Source: Limnomonas spitsbergensis (taxonomy: Eukaryota > Chlorophyta > Chlorophyceae > Chlamydomonadales). From it: a DNA stretch of 64,000 bases. Below are positions 42,101 to 54,100 of the stretch, piece by piece. The stretch spans positions 661,501-725,500 of the forward strand of contig JAYJMM010000042.1 in NCBI GenBank assembly GCA_037349105.1, read 5' to 3'. The position numbers were made by a program, and so were the translations under genes. The notes beneath the pieces are model-generated. The model saw only the letters and a list, made by a program, of their open reading frames with translations, was not told where the DNA came from and made no database searches. Each line of letters opens with the position of its first letter. Position 1 is the first letter of the stretch.

Positions 42101-45100
42101 CCCTACAGCCTGGAGGAGGGAACCAGCTACAACAGCTCCCCTGCCTCCCATCGCCCCCTCCCTTACACAACCTTGAGCTGAATGGCTGAAGTCTGAACCT
42201 ACCCCCTTTCCCTACAGCCTGGAGGAGGGAACCACTTACAACAGTTACCTCATCTTTGGGGACAAGACTGCCCTTGTAGACGCGTCACATGAGAAGTTCC
42301 ACGACCTATACCTGGCCACCCTGCAAAGGGAGCTGGACAAGATGGGTGAGATATGCGGGTGTTCATGCTCTGTCTTTACTCTAGCCTTTACTCCCTTTCC
42401 TTAGTCCTCCCGACCAGACATAACGTCAGAGAGCCCGCAGGCAGGGGTGGGAGGCCCTGGTTTTCTGCTACTTGTAGTTGAACTTTTTGAAGGCTAGTCT
42501 CTTTTCAGGGGCAGGGTATACGGTTTGCCAGACCTTTGTGTTTTTGTTGTTTGGTGAGTGAACTTGCTTTCCTTTCTTTCCTCTTATGCCTTCTCCCTCG
42601 ACTTTCCTAGCTGACTTTTTGTTTTGCTGACGTGGCTGAGCTTCATTTCAGCATGGCTTAGACATGTTACATCATTAGCTGTTGATAAGATGGTTGATAA
42701 ATGTTTATTTTGACAAGATGGGTGAGATGCTGGTTTTGATAAGATGGGCAAGAAAGGTTTGTTTTGGAAAAATGGACGAGAAATGCTTCTTTTGATGAGA
42801 TTGACGTGAAATGTTTAATTTGACAAGAAGGGTGAGAAATGTTTATTTTGAAAAATAGATGGGCAAGAAATGTTTATTTTGACACGATGGGTGAGAACGA
42901 TTCATTTTGACAAGAAGGGTGAGATATGGCCGTTTTGATAAGATGGATGAGAAATGCTGTTCAGATAAAATGGGTGAGAAATGTTGGTGTTGGCAAGACG
43001 GGTGAGAAATGTGTCTTTTTGAAAACAATGGGTCGGAAATGTTTTTTCTGACAAGATGGATTAGAGGGCTTCATTTTGACGAGGTGGGTGAGGAAAGGGT
43101 ATGGTGAAGGGCCGCTGTGGGGCAGGAGGTGGGCAAGATGGGTCATCAAAGGTTGATATTGGCAAGGTGACTCTTTCAAGTTGGGTTGGAATGAGTTCAT
43201 TTGACAAAATAGCTTTCGCATGATGGGCGAGAGGCAAGTATTCCCGGGGCTTTAGTACCGGCAGGGGACCGGTGGCATTTCGGCACTCCCCTGTTTTAAA
43301 TTCCTTCTGCAGGCCAGCGCTAGGTCGTATGGGTCTGGGGGAAAGCGGGGCTAGGGACAAATGGCTGAGAGTTTGAGGGGGGAGAGGTTTGGAGTGGAAT
43401 GGCTGAGAGTTTGAGATTACTACCACTTATACCCCTGCGCCTCGTCCGTACTTTGCCCAATCTTGACTGCGCAACCTGCTTAATTTTTGTGCGTTGCCCA
43501 ATCTTGCGTGCCCAATCTTTTGTGCTTTGAGTGGCCCCTTCGGCCGGATTGCCCGACCCAGTCCATGAGCCATGAGTTGCTCTACCTCCCGCCCGACGGT
43601 CATGCGTTGTGCGTCTGACCATACCTTGAGCTTACCCTAAACCCTTAGGACCCTATACCCATGGCACAAGATTGACCATGTCATTGTCGGCCACACTGAG
43701 CTGCATCATATATTAAACACTATACCCTGAACCGTTAACCCCGAACTTATGGCGCAAGATCGACTACGTCATTGTCATCCACACCTAGCCGAATCACACC
43801 CTGAATCGTGGAACCCTGGAACCTGAACCCTGAACTCAGGACGCAAGATGTTTGCATCATTGTCAGCCACACCGAGCTGAATCATACCCTAGACCCTAAA
43901 CCTCGAACCTGGAACCCTTAACTCTTGACCCCATCCCCAGGGCGCAAGATCGACTATGTCATTGTCAGCCACACTGAGCCGGATCATAGCGGCCTGATCC
44001 CAGCAGTCCTGGATCGGTTCCCCGAGGCAGTGGTGGTCGGATCCAAGATCTGCCTCAACTACCTCCAGGGCCTCACGCACAGGTGGGTGGGGGGCTGCAG
44101 TTATGGTGGGTGCGTGGTTGTTTGCGTATTAGAGTGCGCTTTGTTTTGCTTTTCTCACGCCCTGTGAAAAGTTGCTAACGCCTGGTTTCGGTGCCCTTCT
44201 CTGTTGTATGACCTTCCGCTTCTCCTGATGTACGGTCTTTCAAATGTAAAAGTCCTCCAGGCACGCTCAGGCGTTTGCTTTCTTTCTACCTCAGGGCCTC
44301 GTGCACATGTGGGGGGCCTGCCCTTAACACGCGAGTCAGAGTGTTTTCCTTTGTTCTTTTTTCCGATGCCAGGTTCCGTTAGCCTTCTCTGCTCCAAGAT
44401 CAGCTACGGTTACCTTCAGGTCCTGAGGCGCCAGTTAAGGGGCCTGTGGTGAATGCGTGCACGTGTGCATTTTAATGCGCCTGTTTGTGTGCCTCTCCTG
44501 TCCTTTGAAATTACCGACGCCTAGTCACCTTGGACACAGAGAAGGTGGCCTCATTGCCAAAAACGAAACACTGGTTCCGCTCAGCCTCCCTGTCTGCTAA
44601 TGGTTTTTATTTATGCACCAAGCCGCAATTTTGATGTTGTCAGACTTGTTTTTTCTTCATTGCCGGTATTCGCACATCACGATTTGTATGACTCGTTTTC
44701 CCCTTGAGACACATTTCCAGTGAAGGACTTTGTCCTCTTGTTTTTGCTGTTCCCTTCATAATTCTTTTAGCCATGAAATTGATTTTCAGCCATGAAATCA
44801 GCAGCCATGAAATTGGTCTTCCACCACAGTATTATTAGGCTGTGTACACATGACTGTCTTATGCACTGAGTGAGATCTTAATACAAGCGTGGCCGTGGGC
44901 ATCTTGATGTGACTTCCCGCCTGCTTCCCGTCTCAAGTCTTTGCGCTTCAAGTCTCTTCAACTTACCCAAGGCCACCTGCAGTTTGCCGGTACTTCTTGA
45001 GCCTCTCAAACGTTTCTGCCGCAAAGATATGAAGTGGCTTAATTGAGACCATGCAAAGGAAAATACCACCTGTTCAGTATACTGGACGACACCTGTAGGT

Positions 45101-48100
45101 CACCGCTGCTTGAATCCACTCTTATGTTTGTTGTATTTCAAATATGTTGAGACAAGACCCAGGGGAATATCAGGGTCCTGATCGCTTGTACTTCCTGTCC
45201 CACGTCTTTGTTTTTGTTTCAAGTCCTATCAGCACACTGACGTCACACCATGTACTGGAAGCCCTTCTAACGTTGGCTGTGTTGCAAAGGTATTGAGACA
45301 AGGCCTGGGATCTGACCGCCTGTGCTCCCTGTTCCGCTTGCAGGCCTTTCGCCTCCCAGGCAGTCAAGGGTGGGGACAAGATCGACTTGGGGCAGGTGAG
45401 CGCAGTGGACATGGGGTCAGGCAGAGGGGGTCAGGCAGAGGGGGTCAGGCAGAGGGGGTCAGAGACATGGGGTCAAGGGTGGGGACAAGATCGACTTGGG
45501 GCAGGTGAGGGCAGTGAACATGGGGTCAGGCAGAGGGGGTCAGGCAGAGGGGGTCAGGGACATGGGGTCAAGGGTGGGGACAAGATCGACTTGGGGCAGG
45601 TGAGCGCAGTGGACAATGGGTCGGGCAGAGGGGGTCAGGCAGAGGGGGTCAGGCAGAGGGGGTCAGAGACATGGGGTCAAGGGTGGGGACAAGATCGACT
45701 TGGGGCAGGTGAGCGCAGTGGACATGGGGTCAGGCAGAGGGGGTCAGGCAGAGGGGGTCAGGCAGATAGGGTCAGGCAGAGGGGGTCAGGGACATGGGGT
45801 CAAGGGTGGGGACAATATCGACTTGGGGCTGGTGAGCGCAGTGGACATGGGGTCGAGGGTGCATTCTGCCTCTCAGGGCCATCAGATGCAGTTTGTGTTA
45901 GTTTGTACACTCTTGTATGATCGGTTGTACACTCTTGTGTGATGCCCCGATATGTCTGCTTTCATGGGCCTACCAACCTATGCACTGCCGTGGTGTGATG
46001 GACTGTGCTATTCAGGGCCACGTGATTGAGTTTGTGATGGGTCATGCGCGATGCCCTTGTATTGCATTCCCCTCCTGTTCATGGCCGCGATCCAGTGTTT
46101 GTGATACCCCTTATCCTTTTGCATGGCATTGCCCCCCACCTCAGGGCCACGTGATGGAGTTTGTGATGGCCCCCAACCTGCACTGGCCCGACACCATGTT
46201 CAGCTTCGATCATGCGACGGGGGTCATGTACACCTGTGACGCGTTCGGACTCCACTACTGCACGGATCAGCCCTTTGACACGGACATCAAGGCCATCATG
46301 CCGCATTACCAGTGAGGCTGAGGGTGTGTGTGGGGTGGGTGGGGGGAGCGGTACTGTTGTGTCTATCTGATCCTGTTGCTGATCCTGTCGTGTTTGCCTG
46401 ACCCTGTTACAACTGCCCTGCTCCTGATACAGCTGCCCTGATCTTGCTGCAACCGCCCACATCCTGTTGCAACTGCCCACATCCTGCTACAACTGCCCTG
46501 ATCCAGTTGCAACCGCCCACATCCTGTCGCAACTGCCCACATCCTGCTACCACTGCCCTGACCCTGTTGCAACCACCCTTATCTTGCTCCAACAGCCCAC
46601 ATCCTGTTGCAACCGCCCTGATCCTGTTGCAACCGCCCTCTGATCTTGTTGTAACCGCCCACATCCTGTTGCAACTGCCCACATCCTGCTAAAACTGCCC
46701 TGATTCAGTTGCAACCACCCTTATCTTGCTCCAACAGCCCACATCCTGTTGCAACCGCCCTGATCCTGTTGCAACCGCCCTCTGATCTTGTTGTAACCGC
46801 CCACATCCTGTTGCAACTGCTCTCTGATCCTGCTGAAACTGCCCTGATCCTGTTGCAACCGCCCTTGCCTTGTTCCAACCGCTTACATCCTGTTGTAACT
46901 GCCTCTGGTCCTGTTGCAACCAGGTTCTACTACGACTGCCTGATGAAGCCAAACGCAAAAAGTGTGACCACGGCCATCCGTAAAGTGAAGGATCTGCCGT
47001 ACAGTGTGATTGCCAACGGTCACGGTCCCATCCTGCGGTACAACGTGGAGGAGCTGGTGGGGGACTACAACACCTGGTCATCGTCCATCACGAAAGGGGC
47101 GGTACGTCATGGATTCTTCCGGGTACTGTTTTTCGGGTTACAGCTTTCTATTAACCCTTAACCCTGGTGGACTGCAAATAGTCCTTGTCTATCACTAAAG
47201 GAGCGGTGCGTGAAAGATCCGTTGGGGCACTGTTTTCAGGTTACGGCTTTCTTAACCCTCAACCCTTCATCCTCGTGGACTGCCCGTGGGTTGTTTATGA
47301 GTTTATGACGGAAGTGGCGATGCGTGATTCAAGTCCTTTGGGGCACAATTTTGTTAGGTCACAAGTTTCACGGAAGTAGCGGTGCGTTTTAGGTCCTTTG
47401 GGGCACAGGTTTTTCAGGGCACCGGTCTCTCAAGCCTAAGCCCTCCACCCTGGGGATTGCAACGATAGGTCGACGTCAATCCCTTCAGGAGTGTTGGGTG
47501 TTTGCATCGCACCTTGTGTCAGGTGTCGGTGGTTGACATGAACATTTGAGTATTGCAAATAAGTAGACTACGCTGGCTGTGTTCCAAGTGGCCGTGCAGC
47601 ACAGCAGCGATGACGGCTCCTCCACTATGCTGGCATCATACAAGATGTCAGTTGTCAAACTCCCGTGGCTTCCGCCCTGATCCTGTCAGGTGTCGGTGGC
47701 CGTGCAGCACAGCAGCGATGACGGCTCCTCCACTATGCTGGCATCATACAAGATGTCAGTTGTCAAACTCCCGTGGCTTCCGCCCTGATCCTGTCAGGTG
47801 TCGGTGGCCGTGCTGCACAGCAGCGATGACGGCTCCTCCACTATGCTGGCATCACACAAGATGTCAGTCGTCAAACTCCTGTGGCTTCCGCCCTGATCCT
47901 GTCAGGTGTCGGTGGCCGTGCTGCACAGCAGCGATGACGGCTCCTCCACTATGCTGGCATCACACAAGATGTCAGTCGTCAAACTCCTGTGGCTTCCGCC
48001 CTGATCCTGTCAGGTGTCGGTGGCCGTGCTGCACAGCAGCCATGACGGCTCCTCCACTATGCTGGCATCACACAAGATGTCAGTTGTCAAACTCCCGTGG

Positions 48101-51100
48101 CTTCCGCCCTGATCCTGTCAGGTGTCGGTGGCCGTGCTGCACAGCAGCCATGACGGCTCCTCCACTATGCTGGCATCACACAAGATGTCAGTCGTCAAAC
48201 TCCTGTGGCTTCCGCCCTGATCCTGTCAGGTGTCGGTGGCCGTGCTGCACAGCAGCGATGACGGCTCCTCCACTATGCTGTCATCACACAAGATGTCAGT
48301 TGTCAAACTCCCGTGGCTTCCGCCCTGATCCTGTCAGGTGTCGGTGGCCGTGCTGCACAGCAGCCATGACGGCTCCTCCACTATGCTGGCATCACACAAG
48401 ATGTCAGTTGTCAAACTCCCGTGGCTTCCGCCCTGATCCTGTCAGGTGTCGGTGGCCGTGCTGCACAGCAGCGATGACGGCTCCTCCACTATGCTGGCAT
48501 CACACAAGATGTCAGTTGTCAAACTCCCGTGGCTTCCGCCCTGATCCTGTCAGGTGTCGGTGGCCGTGCTGCACAGCAGCGGTGACGGCTCCTCCACTAT
48601 GCTGGCATCACACAAGATGTCAGTTGTCAAACTCCCGTGGCTTCCGCCCTGATCCTGTCAGGTGTCGGTGGCCGTGTTGCACAGCAGCGATGACGGCTCC
48701 TCCACTATGCTGGCATCACACAAGATGTCAGTTGTCAAACTCCCGTGGCTTCCGCCCTGATCCTGTCAGGTGTCGGTGGCCGTGCTGCACAGCAGCGATG
48801 ACGGCTCCTCCACTATGCTGGCATCACACAAGATGTCAGTTGTCAAACTCCCGTGGCTTCCTCCCTGATCCTGTCAGGTGTCGGTGGCCGTGCTGCACAG
48901 CAGCCATGACGGCTCCTCCACTATGCTGGCATCACACAAGATGTCAGTTGTCAAACTCCCGTGGCTTCCGCCCTGATCCTGTCAGGTGTCGGTGGCCGTG
49001 CTGCACAGCAGCCATGACGGCTCCTCCACTATGCTGGCATCACACAAGATGTCAGTTGTCAAACTCCCGTGGCTTCCGCCATGATCCTGTCAGGTGTCGG
49101 TGGCCGTGCTGCACAGCAGCCATGACGGCTCCTCCACTATGCTGGCATCACACAAGATGTCAGTTGTCAAACTCCCGTGGCTTCCGCCATGATCCTGTCA
49201 GGTGTCGGTGGCCGTGCTGCACAGCAGCCATGACGGCTCCTCCACTATGCTGGCATCACACAAGATGTCAGTTGTCAAACTCCCGTGGCTTCCGCCATGA
49301 TCCTGTCAGGTGTCGGTGGCCGTGCTGCACAGCAGCCATGACGGCTCCTCCACTATGCTGGCATCACACAAGATGTCAGTTGTCAAACTCCCGTGGCTTC
49401 CGCCATGATCCTGTCAGGTGTCGGTGGCCGTGCTGCACAGCAGCCATGACGGCTCCTCCACTATGCTGGCATCACACAAGATGTCAGTTGTCAAACTCCC
49501 GTGGCTTCCGCCATGATCCTGTCAGGTGTCGGTGGCCGTGCTGCACAGCAGCGATGACGGCTCCTCCACTATGCTGGCATCACACAAGATATTAGGTGAC
49601 ATTGTGCCAACCTGCATTCCCGTCGCTTCCGCCCTGATCCTGCCAGGTGTCGGTGGCCGTGCTCTACAGCAGCGATTACGGCTTCTCCGACCGCCTGTCC
49701 CAGACGCTGGCGCGTGGCATCACCAAGGCAGGGGTGCAGACAGAGATGCTGGACATCACGTCAGTAGATCCACAGGTGTGGCCTTAAGATCCACAGGTGT
49801 GACCTAGCAGCTTTCAGTGGATCCGCAGTTTAGATCTAGTGGGCCGGGATGCAGACAGAAATGCTGGACATCACGTCGGTAGATCCACAGGTGTGATCCA
49901 GCAGCCTCCAGTGGATCCAAAGTTTAGATCTAGCTTTAACCTGCTTGACCGTGATTGCGCCCCTGGCCATGTGTACAGGAGCTGTTGGGCGTGATAGGCC
50001 GCAGCAAGGGCCTCGTCCTCATGTGCCCGCCTTCAGACAACAAGGAGGCCAAGATCAGCCTGGCGGCGCTCACCAGCGCGATCAAGCCAGGGACCAAGGT
50101 GTGTGTGGGGGGGGGGAGGGGGGAGATCAACCTGGCGGCGCTCACCAGCGCGATCAAGCCAGGGACCAAGGTGTGAGGGGGAGGGGGAGGGGGGAGATCA
50201 GCCTGGCGGCGCTCACGAGCGCGATCAAGCCAGGGACCAAGGTGTGTGGGGGAGGGGGGGAGGGGGGAGATCAGCCTGGCAGCGCTCACCAGCGCGATCA
50301 AGCCAGGGACCAAGGTTTGGGGAGGGGGGAGGGAGGGGGAGGGGGGAGATCAGCCTGGCTGCACTCACCAGCGCGATCAAGCCAGGGACCAAGGTGTGAG
50401 GAGGGGGGAGGGAGGGGGAGGGGGGAGATCAGCCTGGCTGCACTCACCAGCGCGATCAAGCCAGGGACCAAGGTTTGAGGAGGGGGGAGGGAGGGGGAGG
50501 GGGGAGATCAGCCTGGCTGCACTCACCAGTGCAATCAAGCCAGGGACCAAGGTGTGAGGAAGGGGGGGGGGGGCAAGGAGCTGGGAGGGAGGAGAGAGGG
50601 GGGGAGGGCAATCTGTCTGAAGGGAGGGGCGGAAGCCGCAGCTTCGCATATGTGATCCCCCCCCCTCGCCAGATCTGTGTGGAGGGGGGTGAGACCAAGG
50701 TCAGCATGGCCACACTCGCCAGCTTCATGCAGCCTGGGGCGACGGTGTGAAGGGGAGGCGGTGGAGATAGTCCGGGTCTTGGAATGGTATGCACTCTATC
50801 CCCCCCAGGTGTAGCCGAAGTGTAGCTGAGGTGTAGCTGAAGTGCAGCTGAGGTGAAGATGAAGGGCCCTAGGAGGGACACTGTTCCATGTTAGCCTCAA
50901 CAGCGCTTATTTTTCGTGTCTCGGCTACTTGGTACCCACACTCCGTTCTCTGGCCAGCCGCTGTGTCTGTGGCCAGCCATGCTGCTTTGGCCACCACTCA
51001 CAGGCCGGTTTGGGTTCGTGTCCCGATCCGGCCTTAAGCGGCCATGGGGCGGCCTGTCCAAGGTGGCCTTGTAGCCGGAAAAGACGCGCTGTGCCTCAGG

Positions 51101-54100
51101 CCTCTGTATGATACAAACACCACTCGAGTCCGCCTTGCCCCCCTGCCACACAAGTGTGGATGGCTTAAATATAGCTGAAGTCTGGAATTCACCTGTCCAT
51201 ACATCCATGCCCACCTCGAGCCTCTGCTGTGTTCACCCTGCCTCACAGGCACTGGTGGCTGAGAGCCTTTGGCGGGATATAGCTGAAGTGTAGCTTAAGT
51301 CCAGGCGTGTAGCTGACATGTTCTTAAAGTGGCACTGTTCCGAGTCTGCCCTGCTTGTCCTTCTCCCCAGGTTCTGGTGGCTGAGAGCTTTGGTGGAAGG
51401 GACGAACCGGTGGACACGCTGCTGACGTCTCTGATCGGAGTTGGCGCAGAGGTGCGGTTATAAACTTGAATTCAGCCAAAGCTTTATCCTACACCCTAAT
51501 CAAGGTGGTCGCCCTGTGGATAGTTGTTTTTGTGTCGTGCCTCAGCTACATGTCAGCTATCTTCCGACCTCTGGCCGGAGACCGCGTCTGTGGCCAGCCA
51601 TGCTGCTTTGGCCACCAGTCCTAGGCCGGACTAGGTTTGGTCCTGATCAGACCTTTGGTTGTGGGGCGGCCTGCATAAGGGGGCCTCATAGCCGGAAAAA
51701 GAAACACCGACGCTGCTAACTTCTCTGATTAAGGTTGATGCTGATGTGCGGTTATGCACTGGCAAGGAACCAAGCCAAGCCAGACCTTAACCCCTCAACA
51801 AGATGGGCACGCTGCTGAGTCAGTGCTGACCTCACTGGTTGGGTTTGGTGTTGAGTTGCCCCCCCCCCCCTCTCACCCTTTCTCTCAGACCTTCAATATT
51901 TGTTGGTCTCTGGCTGGGACTGAGATGAGATGTTTCCAAGTCTCTAGTATGGGTACAGGGTCCAGCTGGAAATCTCTTGACATGTCTCTGGGGATCACTT
52001 CCAGAAACGTTTGAATGTCACGCTCTCTCTTGTCTATTCTTGTGTACACTACCGTAGATTTGATTTGCCTTCCCTCGGACATCGTAACACGATATTTTAA
52101 TGCTGCCCTCAGGGCAAACTGTCAACAAAAACTCGTAATTTCCGACTGAAACTGGCGTCGTCAATGAATATTTAGTCAATGCATGGATCCCTCAACCCCA
52201 AACAAAGTGAATTGTGAGGGAAGGCAAAGCAAATCTATGGTGATTCAGTTTCGAACCTGGGATTGCACCTTCCCACGCAGGATCCGCTGTGGTATCTGCA
52301 CATAAGCGTCAGTCGAAACCGCTCTCCTAACCTTAAACGCTACATGGGCGTTTGAATGACGGAACGCGATGTGTACCACCAGGATACCACCTTCGCCTTT
52401 TGTTGTCCGCTAAGCTGCAGTGTTTGCTTTGACCCTGGTTGCCCGCTTGGAGCTTATTTGCCTGTTTGGCCTGTTTTTGTCCGTTTAGCCTTCACTTGCC
52501 CGTTTGGCCATCAATAGCCCGTTTGGAACTTCATTGCGCGTTTCGCCTTCAATTGCCTGCTTGCAACTCTATTTCCCGCTTGGCCTTTTTGCCCGCTTGG
52601 ATCTTTCTTGCCATTTTGGCGTTGAATTGCCCATTTGGCCTAGAATTGCCGGTTTGGATCTTAAATTGCCCGTTTGGATCTTTGTTGCCCGCTTGCTACT
52701 CTCTTGCCCGCTTGGCCTTTTTGCCAACTTTGATGTTTCTTGCCCGCTAGCCACCTGTGTGTCCCCCTGCCTCCCCTTTCCTCTAGATGGTTGGAGACGC
52801 GCTGCGAGTGAAGGACATCCCTCAACAAGCACTGTACCAGGGCTTTGAGGAGGCGGGTGAGTCCCTAGCCTCAGGGCGAAGGCCTTCAGGTTCAGGGCGC
52901 AGCATTGGGTTATAGGCTGTACCTAGGCTTTGAGGAGGCGGGTGAGTGGTCCGAGTACATGCTTTATTAAGAGTTTTTGTCGGTAATTTGCCCTGGGGAC
53001 AACATTCAAAGAATTCGTTTTTTCGTATTAAGAATATCTTGCCGCAGCAAGTGGTCCTGGTCTTGGGTTTGTCCTGGGGCCTCTTGGGGGGTCCTGGTCC
53101 TGGGTTTGTCCTGGGGCCTCTTGGGGGGTCCTGGTCCTGGGTTTGTCCTGGGGGCCTCTTGGGGGGTCCTGGTCCTGGGTTTGTCCTGGGGGCCTCTTGG
53201 GGGGTCCTGGTCCATGATGCCCTGGTGCTGGGGCCTCTTGGGGGGTCCTGGTCCATGATGCCCTAATGCCGGGGGCCTCTTGGGGGGTCCTGGTCCATGA
53301 TGCCCTGGTGCTGGGGGCCTCTGGGGGGGGTCCTTGTCCATGATGCCCTGGTGCTGGGGCCTCTTGGGGCGTCCTGGTCCATGATGCCCTGGTGCTGGGG
53401 GCCTCTTGGGGGGTCCTGGTCCATGATGCCCTAATGCCGGGGGCCTCTTGGGGGGTCCTGGTCCATGATGCCCTGGTGCTGGGGGCCTCTTGGGGGGTCC
53501 TGGTCCATGATGCCCTGGTGCTGGGGGCCTCTTGGGGGGTCCTGGTCCATGATCCCCTGGTGCTGGGGGCCTCTTGGGGGGTCCTGGTCCATGATGCCCT
53601 GGTGCTGGGGGCCTCTGGGGGGGGGTCCTGGTCCATGATGCCCTGGTGCTGGGGCCTCTTGGGGGGTCCTGGTCCATGATGCCCTGGTGCTGGGGCCTCT
53701 TGGGGGGTCCTGGTCCATGATGCCCTGGTGCTGGGGGCCTCTTGGGGGGTCCTGGTCCATGATGCCCTGGTGCTGGGGGCCTCTTGGGGGGTTCCTGGTC
53801 CATGATGCCCTGGTGCTGGGGGCCTCTTGGGGGGTCCTGGTCCATGATGCCCTGGTGCTGGGGGCCTCTTGGGGGGGTCCTGGTCCATGATGCCCTGGTG
53901 CTGGGGGCCTCTTGGGGGTCCTGGTCCATGATGCCCTGGTGCTGGGGGCCTCTTGGGGGGTCCTTGTCCATGATGCCCTGGTGCTGGGGGCCTCTTCCAT
54001 ATTATAACTGAGCTACTCATGCCCTAGTCCCCATCATCCCAGACCGGTTATGAATGTGGTCTGGTGCGCACCTTGGCCTAAACCTTACAGCCTTCCCCTC

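Noticed and set aside
47553..49595. 680-codon open frame rich in Cys/Trp
   Set aside because: It is an off-frame reading of the 108-bp echo array; unit length divisible by three keeps it open.
49945..50557. Plus-strand Arg/Gly-rich frames over FLVB exon 11
   Set aside because: They are out of frame with the exon and derive from donor-edge echoes.
53006..54020. Minus-strand Pro/His-rich frames of 321 and 330 codons
   Set aside because: They are produced by the 42-bp minisatellite in FLVB intron 13. There is no signal peptide or non-repeat coding part, and the region lies between two proven FLVB exons.
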